Below are positions 11,461 through 21,858 of a DNA stretch of 64,000 bases, piece by piece. The notes under the pieces were generated by a model. That model was not told the origin of the DNA and did no database searches. It saw nothing but the letters and a program-made list of their open reading frames with translations. The DNA comes from Tamarix chinensis (Eukaryota; Streptophyta; Magnoliopsida; Caryophyllales; Tamaricaceae): contig CM060173.1 in assembly GCA_030549775.1 (NCBI GenBank), positions 38,140,610-38,204,609 on the forward strand, written 5' to 3'. A program made the translations under genes and the position numbers. Numbering within the stretch: position 1 is the first letter of the stretch; every line of letters begins with the position of its first letter.

Positions 11461-12378
11461 ACCTTATCAACCACTTGATTGTTTCCATTTTCTTCATGAG
11501 TGAAATTCCTAGCATGGTTTTGACTTGTGGCTTGAGAAATTTGTAGCTTTGACACACTTGAAAGTCGAACCATATGGAGCATTGGTTGACTTGCTTGGTG
11601 ACTTGGTCCTCTTCAACTATTTCTTGAACTGGATGGGTAACTTGGGTAGGTATTCAAACACTGCATATAGGTACACCTCAACCTTCTCTCCAAGATTCAT
11701 ATTTAACCCCCAATGAATCGTACACGCCTTTATTCTTATTTTCCTAGAACATCCCGTATTAGAGCTAGCCTTTCAAACTCCTGAATATATTCTTCAACTC
11801 TAAGTAACCCTTACCTCAATGTAGTCACTTTAAAAAAAAATTCTTGCTCATATTCTCGAGGCACAAATTTCTTCTACAAATGTTTCTTTACTTTTTCCAA
11901 TGACCTAATCTTTGATTTTCCTTCTCTCTCCCATCTCCTTTTTATATTATCGTACCATACTCTAGTGAATTTTTTAAATTTCAATATCGCTATTCGACAC
12001 CGTTTCTAGTCATCAATTTCCTCATACTAAAAAAATCAATTGAACGATTTGCAACCATTCAAGAAAAGACTCTGGGTAAAGAATACCATAAAAGTTAGGA
12101 AGATAAAAGTGGATTCCCTTTTCCACATCATCATAAGTTCTCCTCGAAGTGTCACATGCCCTTACATTATTTCTCATGCTCTCTTCTTCTTCTTCCACCT
12201 GGTTTTGTGCTCTTTTCATACTCGCTTCATCTACTTGTTCCCTTCTATTTTGTGGCTACACATGGGACTTATGGGCTTGGGACTCTTCTATTCTTCCCAC
12301 CTGCAATTTGACCTCCTTGATTTTTTCCATCAAGGTCTTAAGAAATTCTCTCAAGTCTTCCCCTTGGTTCTCCATCCT
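11461..12378 (-). pseudogene. Element X gag
   Basis: A likely start ATG lies at about 12,376 on the minus strand ('MENQGEDLREFL'). The frame then has a Glu-rich stretch, followed by 'LPNFYGILYPESFLEWL', the usual opening of the retrotransposon gag (capsid) domain. A decayed capsid continues to about 11,720 ('FVPREYEQEFF', 'VEEYIQEFERL'). Several stops and frame changes break it. Confidence 0.72.
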
Positions 12379-12556
12379 TCTCCTTATCAATCGATTATTA
12401 CCCTTCCAAAGAAGCCCTTAAATGCTTGGCCCCTTTGTATTATATTGATGAGTTCTTGGGGGTTCTTGAACATAAGACACTTTCTTGATGAATCATGAAG
12501 AATCTTGAAGATTCTTGAAAGAAAGATTGAATCTTGATTGCTATTCCACCAACATA

Positions 12557-12891
12557 TCATACGGGGCGTATGGTGATGATAAGCGTAGGAGAAGCAACCA
12601 CATTAGCGGAGTTTGTTATGTGTTAGTGGGAGTTAGTTATATGTGCATTTTCTATTTTTCTGTCATTTTTTGTAATTATCGATTGCTTATATATTATGGA
12701 CGATGGTCAGTTGCAGCATATAGAGAAAATTCCTAATTCTCTTAACTTTTTTACTCTCTCTCTCTTTGCGTCTAAGCATTTCATTGCATCATTTACTTTG
12801 ATCTCAATTTATCCTTCTTTCTTTGTGTGCTGATCAATCCTTCTGAGTAAGTTGTAGTTTTCAAATCTCCTAAAATTCCTAAACTACACTA
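12557..12891 (+). repeat. 5' LTR of element Y
   Basis: It begins TCATACGGGG (the 3' copy begins TGATACGGGG, so the TG terminus is mutated here) and ends 'ctacacta' (3' copy 'ctacacca'). A TATA-like 'ttatatattatgg' lies at about 12,687. Confidence 0.92.
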
Positions 12892-12892
12892 G

Positions 12893-12904
12893 TGGTATCA
12901 GAGC
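12893..12904 (+). promoter_or_regulatory. Primer-binding site, tRNA-Met
   Basis: TGGTATCAGAGC is a perfect complement to the 3' end of initiator tRNA-Met and starts 2 bp after the LTR. Confidence 0.93.
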
Positions 12905-12919
12905 AGGTTAGCTGCAACA

Positions 12920-13409
12920 ATGGTTGATCATACCCGACAACAAACCAACCTTAGAGGAATGGAAGAAACTCTGAATAAGAGAATGGAGGAAAATAATGGT
13001 AGATTGGAGAGTTCCATTGCTAGCTTATGGGATATGGTTATGGCATTGGCCAACCAATAAACAATTGGTAGGCACGTGGAGAAAGGAGACAATTCTGGGA
13101 ATGCTAGCCGAAGCAAAAATGAAGGTAATGATAATAGTAACTCTTGTTTTATGACTCACTTGACTAAGGTAGAGTTTCCTAAGTTCAGTGGAGGAAATGT
13201 TAAAGAGTGGCTCTATAGGTGTGATCAATTTTTTTTTCTGGATAATATGGCTGTGGATGCTAAGGTGAAATTGGCAGCTATATATATGGAAGGGAAAGCT
13301 CTTCAATGGCATCATGCCTTGATGAAGAGTCGGATAACAATGGAACCAATGAGCTGGGAGGAATATGCTAAAGTAGTAGTATAACAATTTGGTCCTGTGT
13401 TTGATGACC
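12920..13409 (+). pseudogene. Element Y gag, N-terminal part
   Basis: The ATG at 12,920 opens 'MVDHTRQQTNLRGMEE', a coiled-coil-like N terminus. The capsid core follows ('LTKVEFPKFSGGNVKEWLYR', then 'KLAAIYMEGKALQWH'). Stops occur at about 13,058 and 13,382. Insertion I follows 5 bp later, and gag resumes at 17,526 in the continuing sense. Confidence 0.88.
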
Positions 13410-14249
13410 CTATGTGAAATACCCCAAAACCCTAATTTAGGGAATCATGGCCAAATAAGAAATTATTAGGAAAATTAATTAAATAAACTACTTTTATTAA
13501 ATACGAGGGAATTAATAAAGGTAAATCTAGAAGAAATTATAAATAATTTTTAAATAGGAAAAATTTGAGAATTCTGCTAATTAAAATAGAATTTAAGGAA
13601 ATTCTTTCAAAAAAATCCCTAAATTAACCTGAAAATAGAATTTAATTATTATTTTAATATTTATATAATATTAAACACCCCAAATTACCCAAATTATACA
13701 AATTAAGACAACCACCCTTTTTCCCTCTTTTTCCTTTTCCTTTTTCTCCTTTTCCCCCTTTTTTTCCTTTTCTTTTCTTTCCTTTTCTTTTTTTTTTCTT
13801 TTCCCCCGACTTGGGCCGGCCTGCTGGCCCAGTTCCCCTCCCCCTATGCGGCCCAGCTCCCCCCGTGCCCCTCCTTCCCTCTCCTGGCCGGTTCAGCCTA
13901 TTTTTCTTTCTTTCTTTCTTCTTTCTCCTTGGACTGCCGGTCCAGCCTTCTTCCTCCCCTTGTGTCGTCTTCTTCCCCTTGACATGCCTGCAACTCCCAA
14001 ATCAGCACCGAATTTTCTTCCTCCAATCACACCGTTTGACCCGTCATTCTCCTCCTCTTTTTCCCGTCGTCCTCCTTGTCATTTCGTCTCGGTTGGCCAT
14101 TCCCTCCCCTGCTCGCGCCATTCCCCTTTCCCGATAAGCATGGCCTACCCCCGTAGACCTGCGCCAGCCCATCCTCGTTGGCCGGAGCACCATACCCCTT
14201 GTCCCACTACTCTCCCACCCTCCATTGTCGTTTTACCCCTTGATCGGCC

Positions 14250-14257
14250 TATAAATA
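14250..14257 (+). promoter_or_regulatory. TATA box of insertion I
   Basis: TATAAATA stands in a GC-rich context about 835 bp from the LTR start. The matching block of insertion II has TATATATA at 24,483-24,490, about 1,045 bp from its start. If transcription starts about 30 bp downstream, R plus U5 would be over 3 kb long. Confidence 0.6.
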
Positions 14258-14689
14258 GCCATGAAGGCTGCCATAATCGAGTTTGGATTTTGGCAGCCCA
14301 GAAAACTAATCCAATGACCACCGCCTGTTTAGCCACCTGTTCCGCCATCATCGACTGCCTTCGCCGCCCGAACCAACCACCAAAATTCTCCCTGCACCGC
14401 CCTCTACACAACCCAACCTCCAGCCTCCCCTACATTGCCCTGCATGAGCTGCCCCGGCCGTGCAAAAAAACCTCCCAGAATAGCCCATTTGACCCCCGCA
14501 CCACCTTCGCGCCACCAGGGAATCCTTCCCTACCACCCCACACCTCCATTTCCCCCTATTTTCCTCTCCCCTAGCCTCCACATCCACCTCTCCCATTTCT
14601 TCCTCCCTCCACCGCCGTCGCCGGCACCACCACCCCGCCAGGTTACCTCCCACCTCCTTGAACCCTAAACCCTGAATAATAAAAGTTTT

Positions 14690-14857
14690 AATGATTTTAA
14701 TATTATTAACTATTATTATTAGTAGTATTATGATTATTATTATCATTATTATGATTATTTCTACTACTACTACTACTACTACTACTATTATTATTATTAT
14801 CATCCTTATTATTATCATCATTATCATTATTATTACTATTATTATTAGTATTATTAC

Positions 14858-14896
<39 letters not shown>

Positions 14897-15255
14897 GCTT
14901 ATTATTCTAACCGTTATTATCATTGTCATTACCTCTACTATTATTATTAATTTTAGTATTCTTATTACTAAGGGTGTTATTACTATCATTATTATCATTA
15001 TCATTATTATTAGTATTACTATTGTTATTATTATAATTATTAGTATTATCATTACTATGTTTACTACTCTAACTATTATTATCATTGTTATTATCTCTAT
15101 TATTATTATTATTATTATTTTTAGTAGTCTTATAGTTATTAGTATTATTACCATTATTATTATTATTATTAGTATTCTTATTTTTATTAATATTCTTATT
15201 AATATTATTAGTATTATTAATAATATTGGTATTAGTAAAACTGACACCCTTACTT
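14690..15255 (+). repeat. ATT/ATC trinucleotide array
   Basis: An imperfect run of ATT, ACT and ATC triplets about 560 bp long. It generates long Ile-rich open frames on both strands that are not genes. Similar but shorter arrays occur at the same relative place in insertion II (about 25,030-25,600) and IV (57,590-58,110). Confidence 0.95.
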
Positions 15256-15474
15256 TAATACTATGAGTATTACTAAAACTTACTTGATTAGTAGTAATTT
15301 GATTAACTATCTTGAGAATAATAATAACCCTACCTTTTGATTATAAACTACTATTATTAATATTAGCCTTAGTACTAGGCCATGATAGGGGTAAGATAGG
15401 AATTTTGGTAATTCCGATAGAGGGAGATTAACCTATAGTATTTCCCTCTTATATGTGAATCGAGTCAAAACTTT

Positions 15475-15522
15475 CAGGAGGCGTAGGAGCGTGCTCCAAG
15501 CCCGGCGCCAATTTAGGTAAGG
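15475..15522 (+). promoter_or_regulatory. Conserved GGAGCGTGCTCC motif with splice-donor-like end
   Basis: The sequence is 'ggaggcgtaggagcgtgctc', then 'caagcccggcgcc', then 'atttaggtaagg'. The near-palindrome GGAGC-GT-GCTCC and the terminal AGGTAAG, a consensus plant 5' splice site, recur at 25,789-25,829 and 58,132-58,179. The function as a splice donor is inferred. Confidence 0.55.
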
Positions 15523-16440
15523 GTATAGCTAGGGCCGCTTGTGTGATATGTGGTCTACTTGCCTTGGATGCCTCGTATGATTATACGTTGTGTTTTATAT
15601 GTTATTATCTTACCTATTTTATGTGTAGCGTAGCTTGGAATCCGAGGTACGTCCATGTGATCGCTTTTGTTATGTATTAATGTGGATGTGCTACAAGTTG
15701 TGATATAATGTGGCCTTAGGACATGCATGCTATGGTATTTGATGTGGTGATGTGGTTTAGGAGCATGAAAAAGAAAATTGGGAAATAAAGATAACCAAGG
15801 GGAAGTAAGTTGGCTAGTGGGGGAAATAGGAAGAAGTAGGGTTTACATGGGGTGGTTAAGGTCTGCATGGGGGCAAACCTTACGTACGGAAAGATGCCTC
15901 GGGGTGTATGGAAGGTAAGAGAAGTATTATTTGGGTGTTTGGGGGCTTGGGGCGCAAAATAGTTCGTGGACCAGAACAAGGGTGTGCAGGAAACTAGGCT
16001 AGAGTTTAGAGGGAACCCTAATTTGAGTAGGGGAAAGAATAATAAAATAAGTGAGAATGAGTGGGTCATGAAGTGAGGGTTGAACCAAAGGGTCGTGATG
16101 TGTAGGGGTGTTAGAATAAGTCTGGGTTGTACGAGGCAGAAAAGGGATGGGCCACATAGGCCCAAGTTAGGGTTTCTAGAGAAAACCCTAAGGGAAGGCG
16201 GTGAGTGGACTTTGGGGAATAAGGTGGTGGGCCTAGACCCACATACTTAGGAGACGGGTTCCTGGTGTGAGCAAGCGGATTAAGTGAAGGATGTCGGGCG
16301 AGTTGGGAGGCGCAGACGTCTCATGATATGAGACGAGCCCTCTTGGAAGGATAAGTATAGCTGGAGTTAGCCATGCATGTCTAGGGTGGAAATTGTTGAA
16401 AAAGATAAAATAAAACACTAATCACTTAAAGAGAAAGAGT

Positions 16441-16817
16441 GTTGAGCCGAGCCCAGACCGGTCCACCGGCGAATAATAGTGGCCAAGAGCCGGGGTGCCC
16501 TAGAGACCGATCCACCGACGAATAATAGTGGCCAGGAGCGTGTTGCCCTGTATGATTCTGGTCCACCGGCTATAATAGTGGGGGATTCCGTGCTCAACAA
16601 ACCAAACATGATAAAACTAAGACATGGGAAACGTACTAATACTTATAGTGGAACACCATGTGAGTCGGGGCCAGACCGGTCGATCGGCAAATAATAGTGG
16701 CTAGGAGTGTTTTGCCCTAGAAATCGATCCACCGGCAAATAATAGTGGTCAGGAGCATTCTGCCCTGTACGTATCTCTGGTCCACCAGCTATAATAGTGA
16801 GGCTCTCGTACTCACAT
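16441..16817 (+). ncRNA. Twin multi-hairpin modules in insertion I
   Basis: Module 1 (16,441-16,598) is closed by GTTGAGC/GCTCAAC and module 2 (16,658-16,817) by ATGTGAGT/ACTCACAT. Each encloses three units of the form CCACCGGC...ATAATAGTGG, the first two followed by a small hairpin such as CAGG...CCTG. The spacer carries 'actaatacttatagtgg'. Annotated as a candidate structured RNA element on the basis of pairing and covariation with copies in II, III and IV; no transcript evidence. Confidence 0.5.
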
Positions 16818-17374
16818 TGATTAATAAAGAGTATGTGTGAAAATGGGTATGTCGTTAAGAGATTTAAAGAATAAGTCTAACTAGAGCATAATCGGCCTCA
16901 CTATCTGTATTGTTTTATGGTGCCTATATGATCATGCATGTATTATGTGCCCTATATGTCTGGCCTTAGTTATACAGTTACCTTACTTAGTACGAAACAT
17001 ACTGGCCACCCGTTTTATGGGTGTTTCTCATTCCCACGAGCAGAAGGTCCCTCTGATTTAGTGCAGGTAGGTGATTCTATATTCGATGCCTACGACACTT
17101 ATGAGGTATCGGACGGGACCGAGAGTTGATTCCGGACCTAGCTTGGGGGTCAAGAGTGACATGGACGAAGTCTATCATCCACTTTATCTTTCTTATGCCT
17201 TTAAAGTTAGTCTGTTTTTGATGTATGATGTTTCAAACTTTTGGAACCTTAAAACCGTACCTTTGGATTGTACTTTTGACTTTCCACACTCTGATTCAGT
17301 ATAAATCGTGTTTTTACTTATAACTGTGTTTTATTATCAACTCGTATTTGATGGTTAATCTGGTTTAGCCTTAG

Positions 17375-17420
17375 CACTTAATACCAGGATGGTATGAGTG
17401 AATCGATCTGGTACTAAGTG
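17375..17420 (+). ncRNA. Terminal stem-loop, insertion I
   Basis: CACTTAATACCAG pairs with CTGGTACTAAGTG with one mismatch; the inner part is degraded in this copy. The same 46-nt element stands 96-100 bp before the 3' ends of insertions II, III and IV. Confidence 0.6.
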
Positions 17421-17525
17421 TGGCGGTAGTGCCCCCGAATTTACAGTTTTATCTTTTCATTTCCGTTAAACTTTTTGAAATTAAACGAAACTTTTCAGTA
17501 GTAAATTTGGGGGTGTTACACTATG

Positions 17526-18008
17526 TCAGAGTTAATGTCACTCAGACAAACTCATAATGTGGAGGATTATATAGATCGGTTCGAGAGCATAGTGACTAGA
17601 GTTGACCTCACTGACCAGTACATGATTAGCTGCTTTCTCACAGGTTTGGAAATGGAAATTAAAATATAGGTTAGGATGTTCAATCCCAAGACCATCCAAT
17701 CTACTACGCAGCTTGCTAAATTAGCTGAATCAGCTCAACAGCACAAGCGAGTGAGGTCCCTGCACTCCAAATCCTTTCGACCTACATCTAAAGCCACCAA
17801 CCACCAAATTGCCCCACAAAACCTTCCACCTCTTCTAGAACCACCCATGAGAGCTTTACTACCACCACCTAAAACCCAATCATCTACCCTGCTTGATAGA
17901 CCCCATAGAAAATACACATCAACTAAGATGGAGGAGAGAAGAGCTAAAGGGTTGTGTATGTTTTGTGATGAACCTTTCACTCCTGGTCACCAATTTAAGC
18001 ACAAATGA
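17526..18008 (+). pseudogene. Element Y gag, C-terminal part with knuckle-like motif
   Basis: It resumes after insertion I with 'SELMSLRQTHNVEDYIDRFE', the late capsid motif. A proline/serine-rich stretch follows, then 'RRAKGLCMFCDEPFTPGHQF', the modified Cys-His motif of Reina-type gag proteins. A stop interrupts at about 17,667 and another follows at 18,006. Confidence 0.87.
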
Positions 18009-18602
18009 GCTCATTTGTATATTGTAGAGCTTGATGAGGAGTTAGAAGAAGTAGCTGAAGTTGAACCCTATGAAGAGGAGGAGGGGACGTTAGATCCTCA
18101 AATTTCTGTCAGTGCTATCAATGGGACTCATCACTTATAGACCATGAGAGTTATTGGGCATCATGGGAAGAAGTCCTTACAAATCCTGATAGATAGTGGC
18201 AGCACCCACAATTTTTTGGATGAGCAAGTGGTAAAGATTCTGGGGTGTAAGATGGAGTCTATCAAACCTATGGGTGTTTCGATTGCGGATGGAAATAAGT
18301 TACAAGTCTCAACCATTTGCAGACAATTCTCTTAGGAGGTGCACAACATCCTGTTTACTGCAAATTGCATGATCTTACCTTTGGGATTTTGTGATGTTGT
18401 GTTGGGTATACAGTGGCTAACTACTTTAGGAACTATTTTGTGGGACTTCCAGCAACTCCGAATGGAGTTTAAGATTAATGGTAGAAGGCATGTCCTGAGG
18501 GGATCTATTCCTAATAAGATGAAAGCTATTGAGGGTAGGAGCTTCTCTAAGATGCTACACCAAGGAGGGCAGTTAGCCTTGCTGCAGCTATGTGTTCCCT
18601 AG
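18009..18602 (+). pseudogene. Element Y protease
   Basis: An acidic linker ('EPYEEEEG') precedes 'LQILIDSGSTHNFLDE' (D-S-G active site, about 18,190). 'LGIQWLTTLG' follows at about 18,402, the conserved C-terminal part of these aspartic proteases. Stops at 18,138 and 18,334 disrupt the frame. Confidence 0.88.
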
Positions 18603-19430
18603 GAGGTTAGAAATGAGGTATATCCAACTCTATTGTCAGTGAAGTGCCCAGATGCTCTACCTGATGGTCTTAACATGTTTCTTAATGAGTATACCTTATT
18701 GTTTGAGGAACCACTTGAATTGCCTCATAGTCAGGCTGGCTTTGATCACATAATCCCTCTAATGCCTAGAGCAACACCAGTAACCGTGTGGCCCTATAGG
18801 TATCCATCTCTGCAGAAGGATATTATAGAAAAACTGATAAGAGAAATGCTAGGTAAGGGGATTATCCAACACAGTGTCAATCCTTATGCATCCCTAGTGG
18901 TGTTGGTAGGGAATAAAGATGGATCCAGGTGGTTTTTTGTGGATTACAGCGAGTTAAATAGCAAGATAGTTAAAGAAAAATTACCGATTCCCTTATTGGA
19001 TGATTTGCTGGATAAGTTAGGTGGTGCAAGTATTTTTTCTAAGTTGGATTTACGATCAGGATATCATCAGCTTAGAATGCATAAGAAGGACGTATATAAG
19101 ACGAAATTTAAAACCCATGAGGGGCATTATGAGTTTTTAGTAATGCCCTTTGGTCTTACCAATGCCCTAGCCTCTTTTCAAGCACTCATGAATCATGTTT
19201 TTAAATCTTGTTTGAGGAAGTTCGTATTAGTATTTTTTGATGACATTCTTGTCTATAGTTCTAACATAGTTACCCACTTACATCATTTAAGACTGGTCTT
19301 TCAGCTATTAATGAGACATTCCTTGCACTTGAAGAGAAGTAAGTGTTCATTTGCTGCCCCTAGGGTGGAGTGCCTCAGTCATTTCATTGCCGTAGGGGAA
19401 GTTTAAACAGACCCAGCCAAGGTTGTTGTA
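18603..19430 (+). pseudogene. Element Y reverse transcriptase
   Basis: The RT domain is nearly open from 18,633 to 19,406: 'WPYRYPSLQKDIIEKLI', 'SKLDLRSGYHQLRMHKKD', 'YEFLVMPFGLTNALASFQ' and the catalytic box 'LVFFDDILVYSS' with both aspartates. In the N-terminal fingers motif the usual W-R-F-C-V-D-Y reads 'WFFVDYSELN'. A stop at about 19,405 separates it from RNase H. This is the best-preserved enzyme domain in the window. Confidence 0.93.
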
Positions 19431-20147
19431 GTTCAACAGTGGCTTGTGCCTCAATCACTCAAACAGGTGAGATGATTCTTGGGGCTAGCTGTATACTATA
19501 GGAGGTTTGTGAAGAATTTTGGGACTGTGGCAAGACCACTAACAGATTTGCTGAAGAAGGACCAGTTCACATGGGGACCTAAAGCACACCAAGCCTTTGG
19601 TCAGCTTAAAAATTTATTGTGTTCTTCTCCAATCCTTGCATTACCTAATTTTAACAAGAATTTTGTTGTAGAAACAGATGCATCGGGGTGTGGAATTGGA
19701 GTAGTCCTCATGCAAGATCATCATCATATTGCTTATATTAGTAAATCACTGAGCCCTCTGCATCAGTCTAAATCGGTGTACAAAAGGGAGCTGCTGGCAA
19801 TCCTATTTGTAGTAAGGAAGTGGGGACCCTATTTTATGAATAGGCACTTTATTATTAAAATCGACCAGAAGAGCATAAATTTTTTATTAGAGCAGAAGAT
19901 ATCTACTCCAGCTCAGCATGATATCTTAGCTAAACTTATGGGCTTTTATTTTGAAATTCAATACAAGAAGGGCCAGGAGAATAAAGCTACAAATGCACTG
20001 TCAAGAGTTGAGGGTTCCGAGCTGCTAGTCATGGAATTAGATGGCTCCTCTTCAAACTTGCTCCAACAATTGCAAATAGTCTGGAACACTGATACAGAAA
20101 TGCAAGCACTTATTAATGACCTACAGCAGAATCCATCTTCTTATTAG
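19431..20147 (+). pseudogene. Element Y RT thumb/connection and RNase H
   Basis: 'YYRRFVKNFGTVARPLTDLL' is the connection region. 'VETDASGCGIGVVLMQ' carries the first catalytic Asp, 'YKRELLAILFVV' the catalytic Glu, and 'IKIDQKSINFLLEQK' the second Asp region, with T-D-H-K changed to I-D-Q-K. 'NKATNALSR' ends the domain (normally A-D-A-L-S-R, so the last catalytic Asp is replaced by Asn). Confidence 0.9.
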
Positions 20148-21150
20148 CACTATACATGGGCTCAAGATCAGTTGAGACGGAAAGGTAAACTAGTTGTGGC
20201 ACTTCACCTCACCTAAAACAACTCAATCTCTAATGGTTGCATGACTCACCCACAAGAGGTCACTCAGGTAGAGATGCAACCCTACAGAAAGTCAAATAAC
20301 TTTTTTATTGGAAAGGAATGACATGGGACGTCCAACACTTTGTAAGGAGATGTAGTACTAGTCAAACTTGTAAGTATGACAATGCAGCTTACCCAGGGTT
20401 AATTCATTGTTTACCAATTCCTGAATGGGTATGGTCATCCATCTCTATGGACTTCATTGAAGGCCTACCTTCCTTCTGCAATAAGGAAGTCATCTTTGTG
20501 GTAGTGGACAGGTTGAGCAAATCAACTCATTTTATAGCTCTCAAACACCCCTACACAGCTTTAATCGTGGCTCAAGTTTACCTTGATTAGGTGTTTAAAC
20601 TTCATGGTTTTCCTGATTCAATAATCTCTGACAGAGATCCTATTTTCCTAAGTGAGGTATGGACTCAATTGTTTAAGCTGTAAGGGGTAGACTTACTTAA
20701 GTCTTCTACTTACCATCCACAGACCGATGGTCAAACCGAAGTTGTTAATCATTGTTTGGAGACGTATCTCAGATGCATGTGCCATGAATTCCCATCCACT
20801 CAGAGCAAATGGCTACCTTTGGCTGAATGGTGGTACAATACTACCGTTCACACATCTATTGAAAGTAGTCCTTATGAAGTAATTTATGGACAACCACCTC
20901 CTCTACATTTACCTATTTACTGGGTGAGACTTCTAATGTGACTGTTGATAGAACACTACAACAACGGGAAGATGTTTTGAAAACCATGAAGTTTCACCTC
21001 CAACGTGCACAGAATCGAATGAGTCAGCTAGTCAACAAGCATCTTAGTGAACGAGAATTTTAAATTGCTGAACTTGTATTCTTGAAGCTGCAACCTTACA
21101 AATAAGGCTCAGTTGTTTATCATTCCAACTATAAGCTTAGCCCTCGATAG
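20148..21150 (+). pseudogene. Element Y integrase
   Basis: The H-H-C-C zinc finger is decayed but visible ('CSTSQTCK' at about 20,356). The core has 'SISMDFIEGLP' (first Asp), 'SDRDPIFLS' (second Asp, about 20,630) and 'STYHPQTDGQTEVVN' with the catalytic Glu (about 20,740). Stops at 20,588, 20,682 and 20,939 and a frame change near 20,930 break it. It would have inserted the cDNA into chromosomal DNA. Confidence 0.9.
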
Positions 21151-21500
21151 TATGGCCCTTATTGTGTGGTGGATAGGATAGGGGTAGTGGCTTATCAATT
21201 GCAACTACCCCTAGAATCTCAGGTGCATGATGTATTCCATGTGTCTCAGCTAAATAAATGTCATTCTTCCATGCCCTTATCTAATATACTAGTTACTATG
21301 GGAGATCGAACCATTGATTGCGTTCTTGAGGCTATATTGGATAAGCATACTGTTAAGAGGGGTAATGTTGCTGCCACCCAAGTTCTGGTCAAGTGGCAAA
21401 ACTTACCAGTTATAGAGGCTTCTTGGGAATTCCTTTATGATCTCCTCAAGAAGTTTCCTTCCTTTCACCTTGGAGGAAAAAGGCTGCTGGAGGGGGGAGT
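21151..21500 (+). pseudogene. Element Y integrase C-terminus and chromodomain
   Basis: 'QVHDVFHVSQLNKC' is the conserved integrase tail. The chromodomain follows with 'NVAATQVLVKWQNLPVIEAS' and then 'WEFLYDLLKKFPSFH'. In chromoviruses this module binds histone marks and directs insertion to heterochromatin. The open frame runs from 21,166 to 21,522, crossing into the polypurine tract and LTR. Confidence 0.92.
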
Positions 21501-21502
21501 CC
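21488..21502 (+). promoter_or_regulatory. Polypurine tract of element Y
   Basis: 'tggaggggggagtcc' directly precedes the 3' LTR and is the expected primer for plus-strand DNA synthesis. Confidence 0.88.
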
Positions 21503-21838
21503 TGATACGGGGCATATGTTGATGATAAGTAGAGGATAAGCAGCCACGTTAGCGGGAGTTTGTTATGTGTCAGCGTGAGTTAGTTATATGCGCATTTTCT
21601 ATTTTTCTATCATTTTTTGTAATTGTCGATTGCTTATATATTGTGGACGATGGTTAGTTGCAACATATAGAGAAAATTCCTAATTCTCCTGACTTTTCTA
21701 CTCTCTCTCTCTTTACGTCTAAACATTTCATCCCATCATTTACTCTGATCTTGATTGATCCTTCTTTCTTTGTGTGTTGATCAATCCTGTTGAGTTAGTT
21801 GTAGTTTTCGAATCTCCTGAAATTCCTAAACTACACCA
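21503..21838 (+). repeat. 3' LTR of element Y
   Basis: Begins TGATACGGGG and ends 'ctacacca'; matches 12,557-12,891 throughout. Followed by the duplication ACATA. Confidence 0.93.
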
Positions 21839-21844
21839 ACATAC

Positions 21845-21857
21845 GGCTTTAATACCA
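21845..21857 (-). promoter_or_regulatory. Primer-binding site of element X, decayed tRNA-Met type
   Basis: On the minus strand TGGTATTAAAGCC differs from TGGTATCAGAGCC by two transitions. It borders the X LTR on its right, while Y is inserted immediately to its left. Confidence 0.75.
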
Positions 21858-21858
21858 A

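Larger units (their letters stand above)
13415..17520 (+). mobile_element. Insertion I: 4.1-kb non-coding LTR, probably a solo LTR of Tekay/Del type
   Basis: It begins TGAAATACCCC, ends GGGGGTGTTACA and is flanked by the perfect duplication CTATG (13,410-13,414; 17,521-17,525) within Y's gag. No gag-pol, primer site or polypurine tract is visible inside, so it behaves as one LTR. Internal order: AT-rich start, pyrimidine tract (13,711-13,810), GC-rich block with TATAAATA (14,250), ATT array, GGAGCGTGCTCC plus splice-donor-like motif (15,485), twin hairpin modules (16,441-16,817), terminal stem-loop (17,375-17,420). Insertions II, III and IV share the plan. Alternative: a complete non-autonomous element of unknown type. 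Pro/Ser-, Ile- and Leu-rich ORFs inside are composition artefacts. Confidence 0.82.
12557..21838 (+). mobile_element. Reina-like chromovirus Y, complete structure, degraded
   Basis: A 9.28-kb element: 335-bp LTRs, tRNA-Met primer site, gag, protease, RT, RNase H, integrase, chromodomain and polypurine tract, flanked by the 5-bp target duplication ACATA (12,552-12,556 and 21,839-21,843). RT wording ('PYRYPSLQKDIIEKL', 'YEFLVMPFGLTNA', 'VFFDDILVYS') and the chromodomain match the Reina group. Gag is interrupted by insertion I. LTRs differ by roughly 7-8% by eye, mostly transitions, so the insertion is not recent. Y is inserted just inside the primer-site end of element X. Confidence 0.93.

Noticed and set aside
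13811..14668. Pro/Ser-rich open frames in a GC-rich block
   Set aside because: Composition of the LTR promoter region; frames overlap on both strands, and the corresponding GC-rich blocks of II and III give unrelated proteins.
14348..15266. Ile-rich 299- and 191-residue frames on opposite strands
   Set aside because: They arise from the ATT/ATC triplet array in insertion I, which has no stops in these frames; no domain is present.
16441..17809. Possible CRISPR-like array because of regular repeats
   Set aside because: Repeats are unequal, internally paired and inside a plant LTR; there are no unique spacers of constant length and no cas genes.
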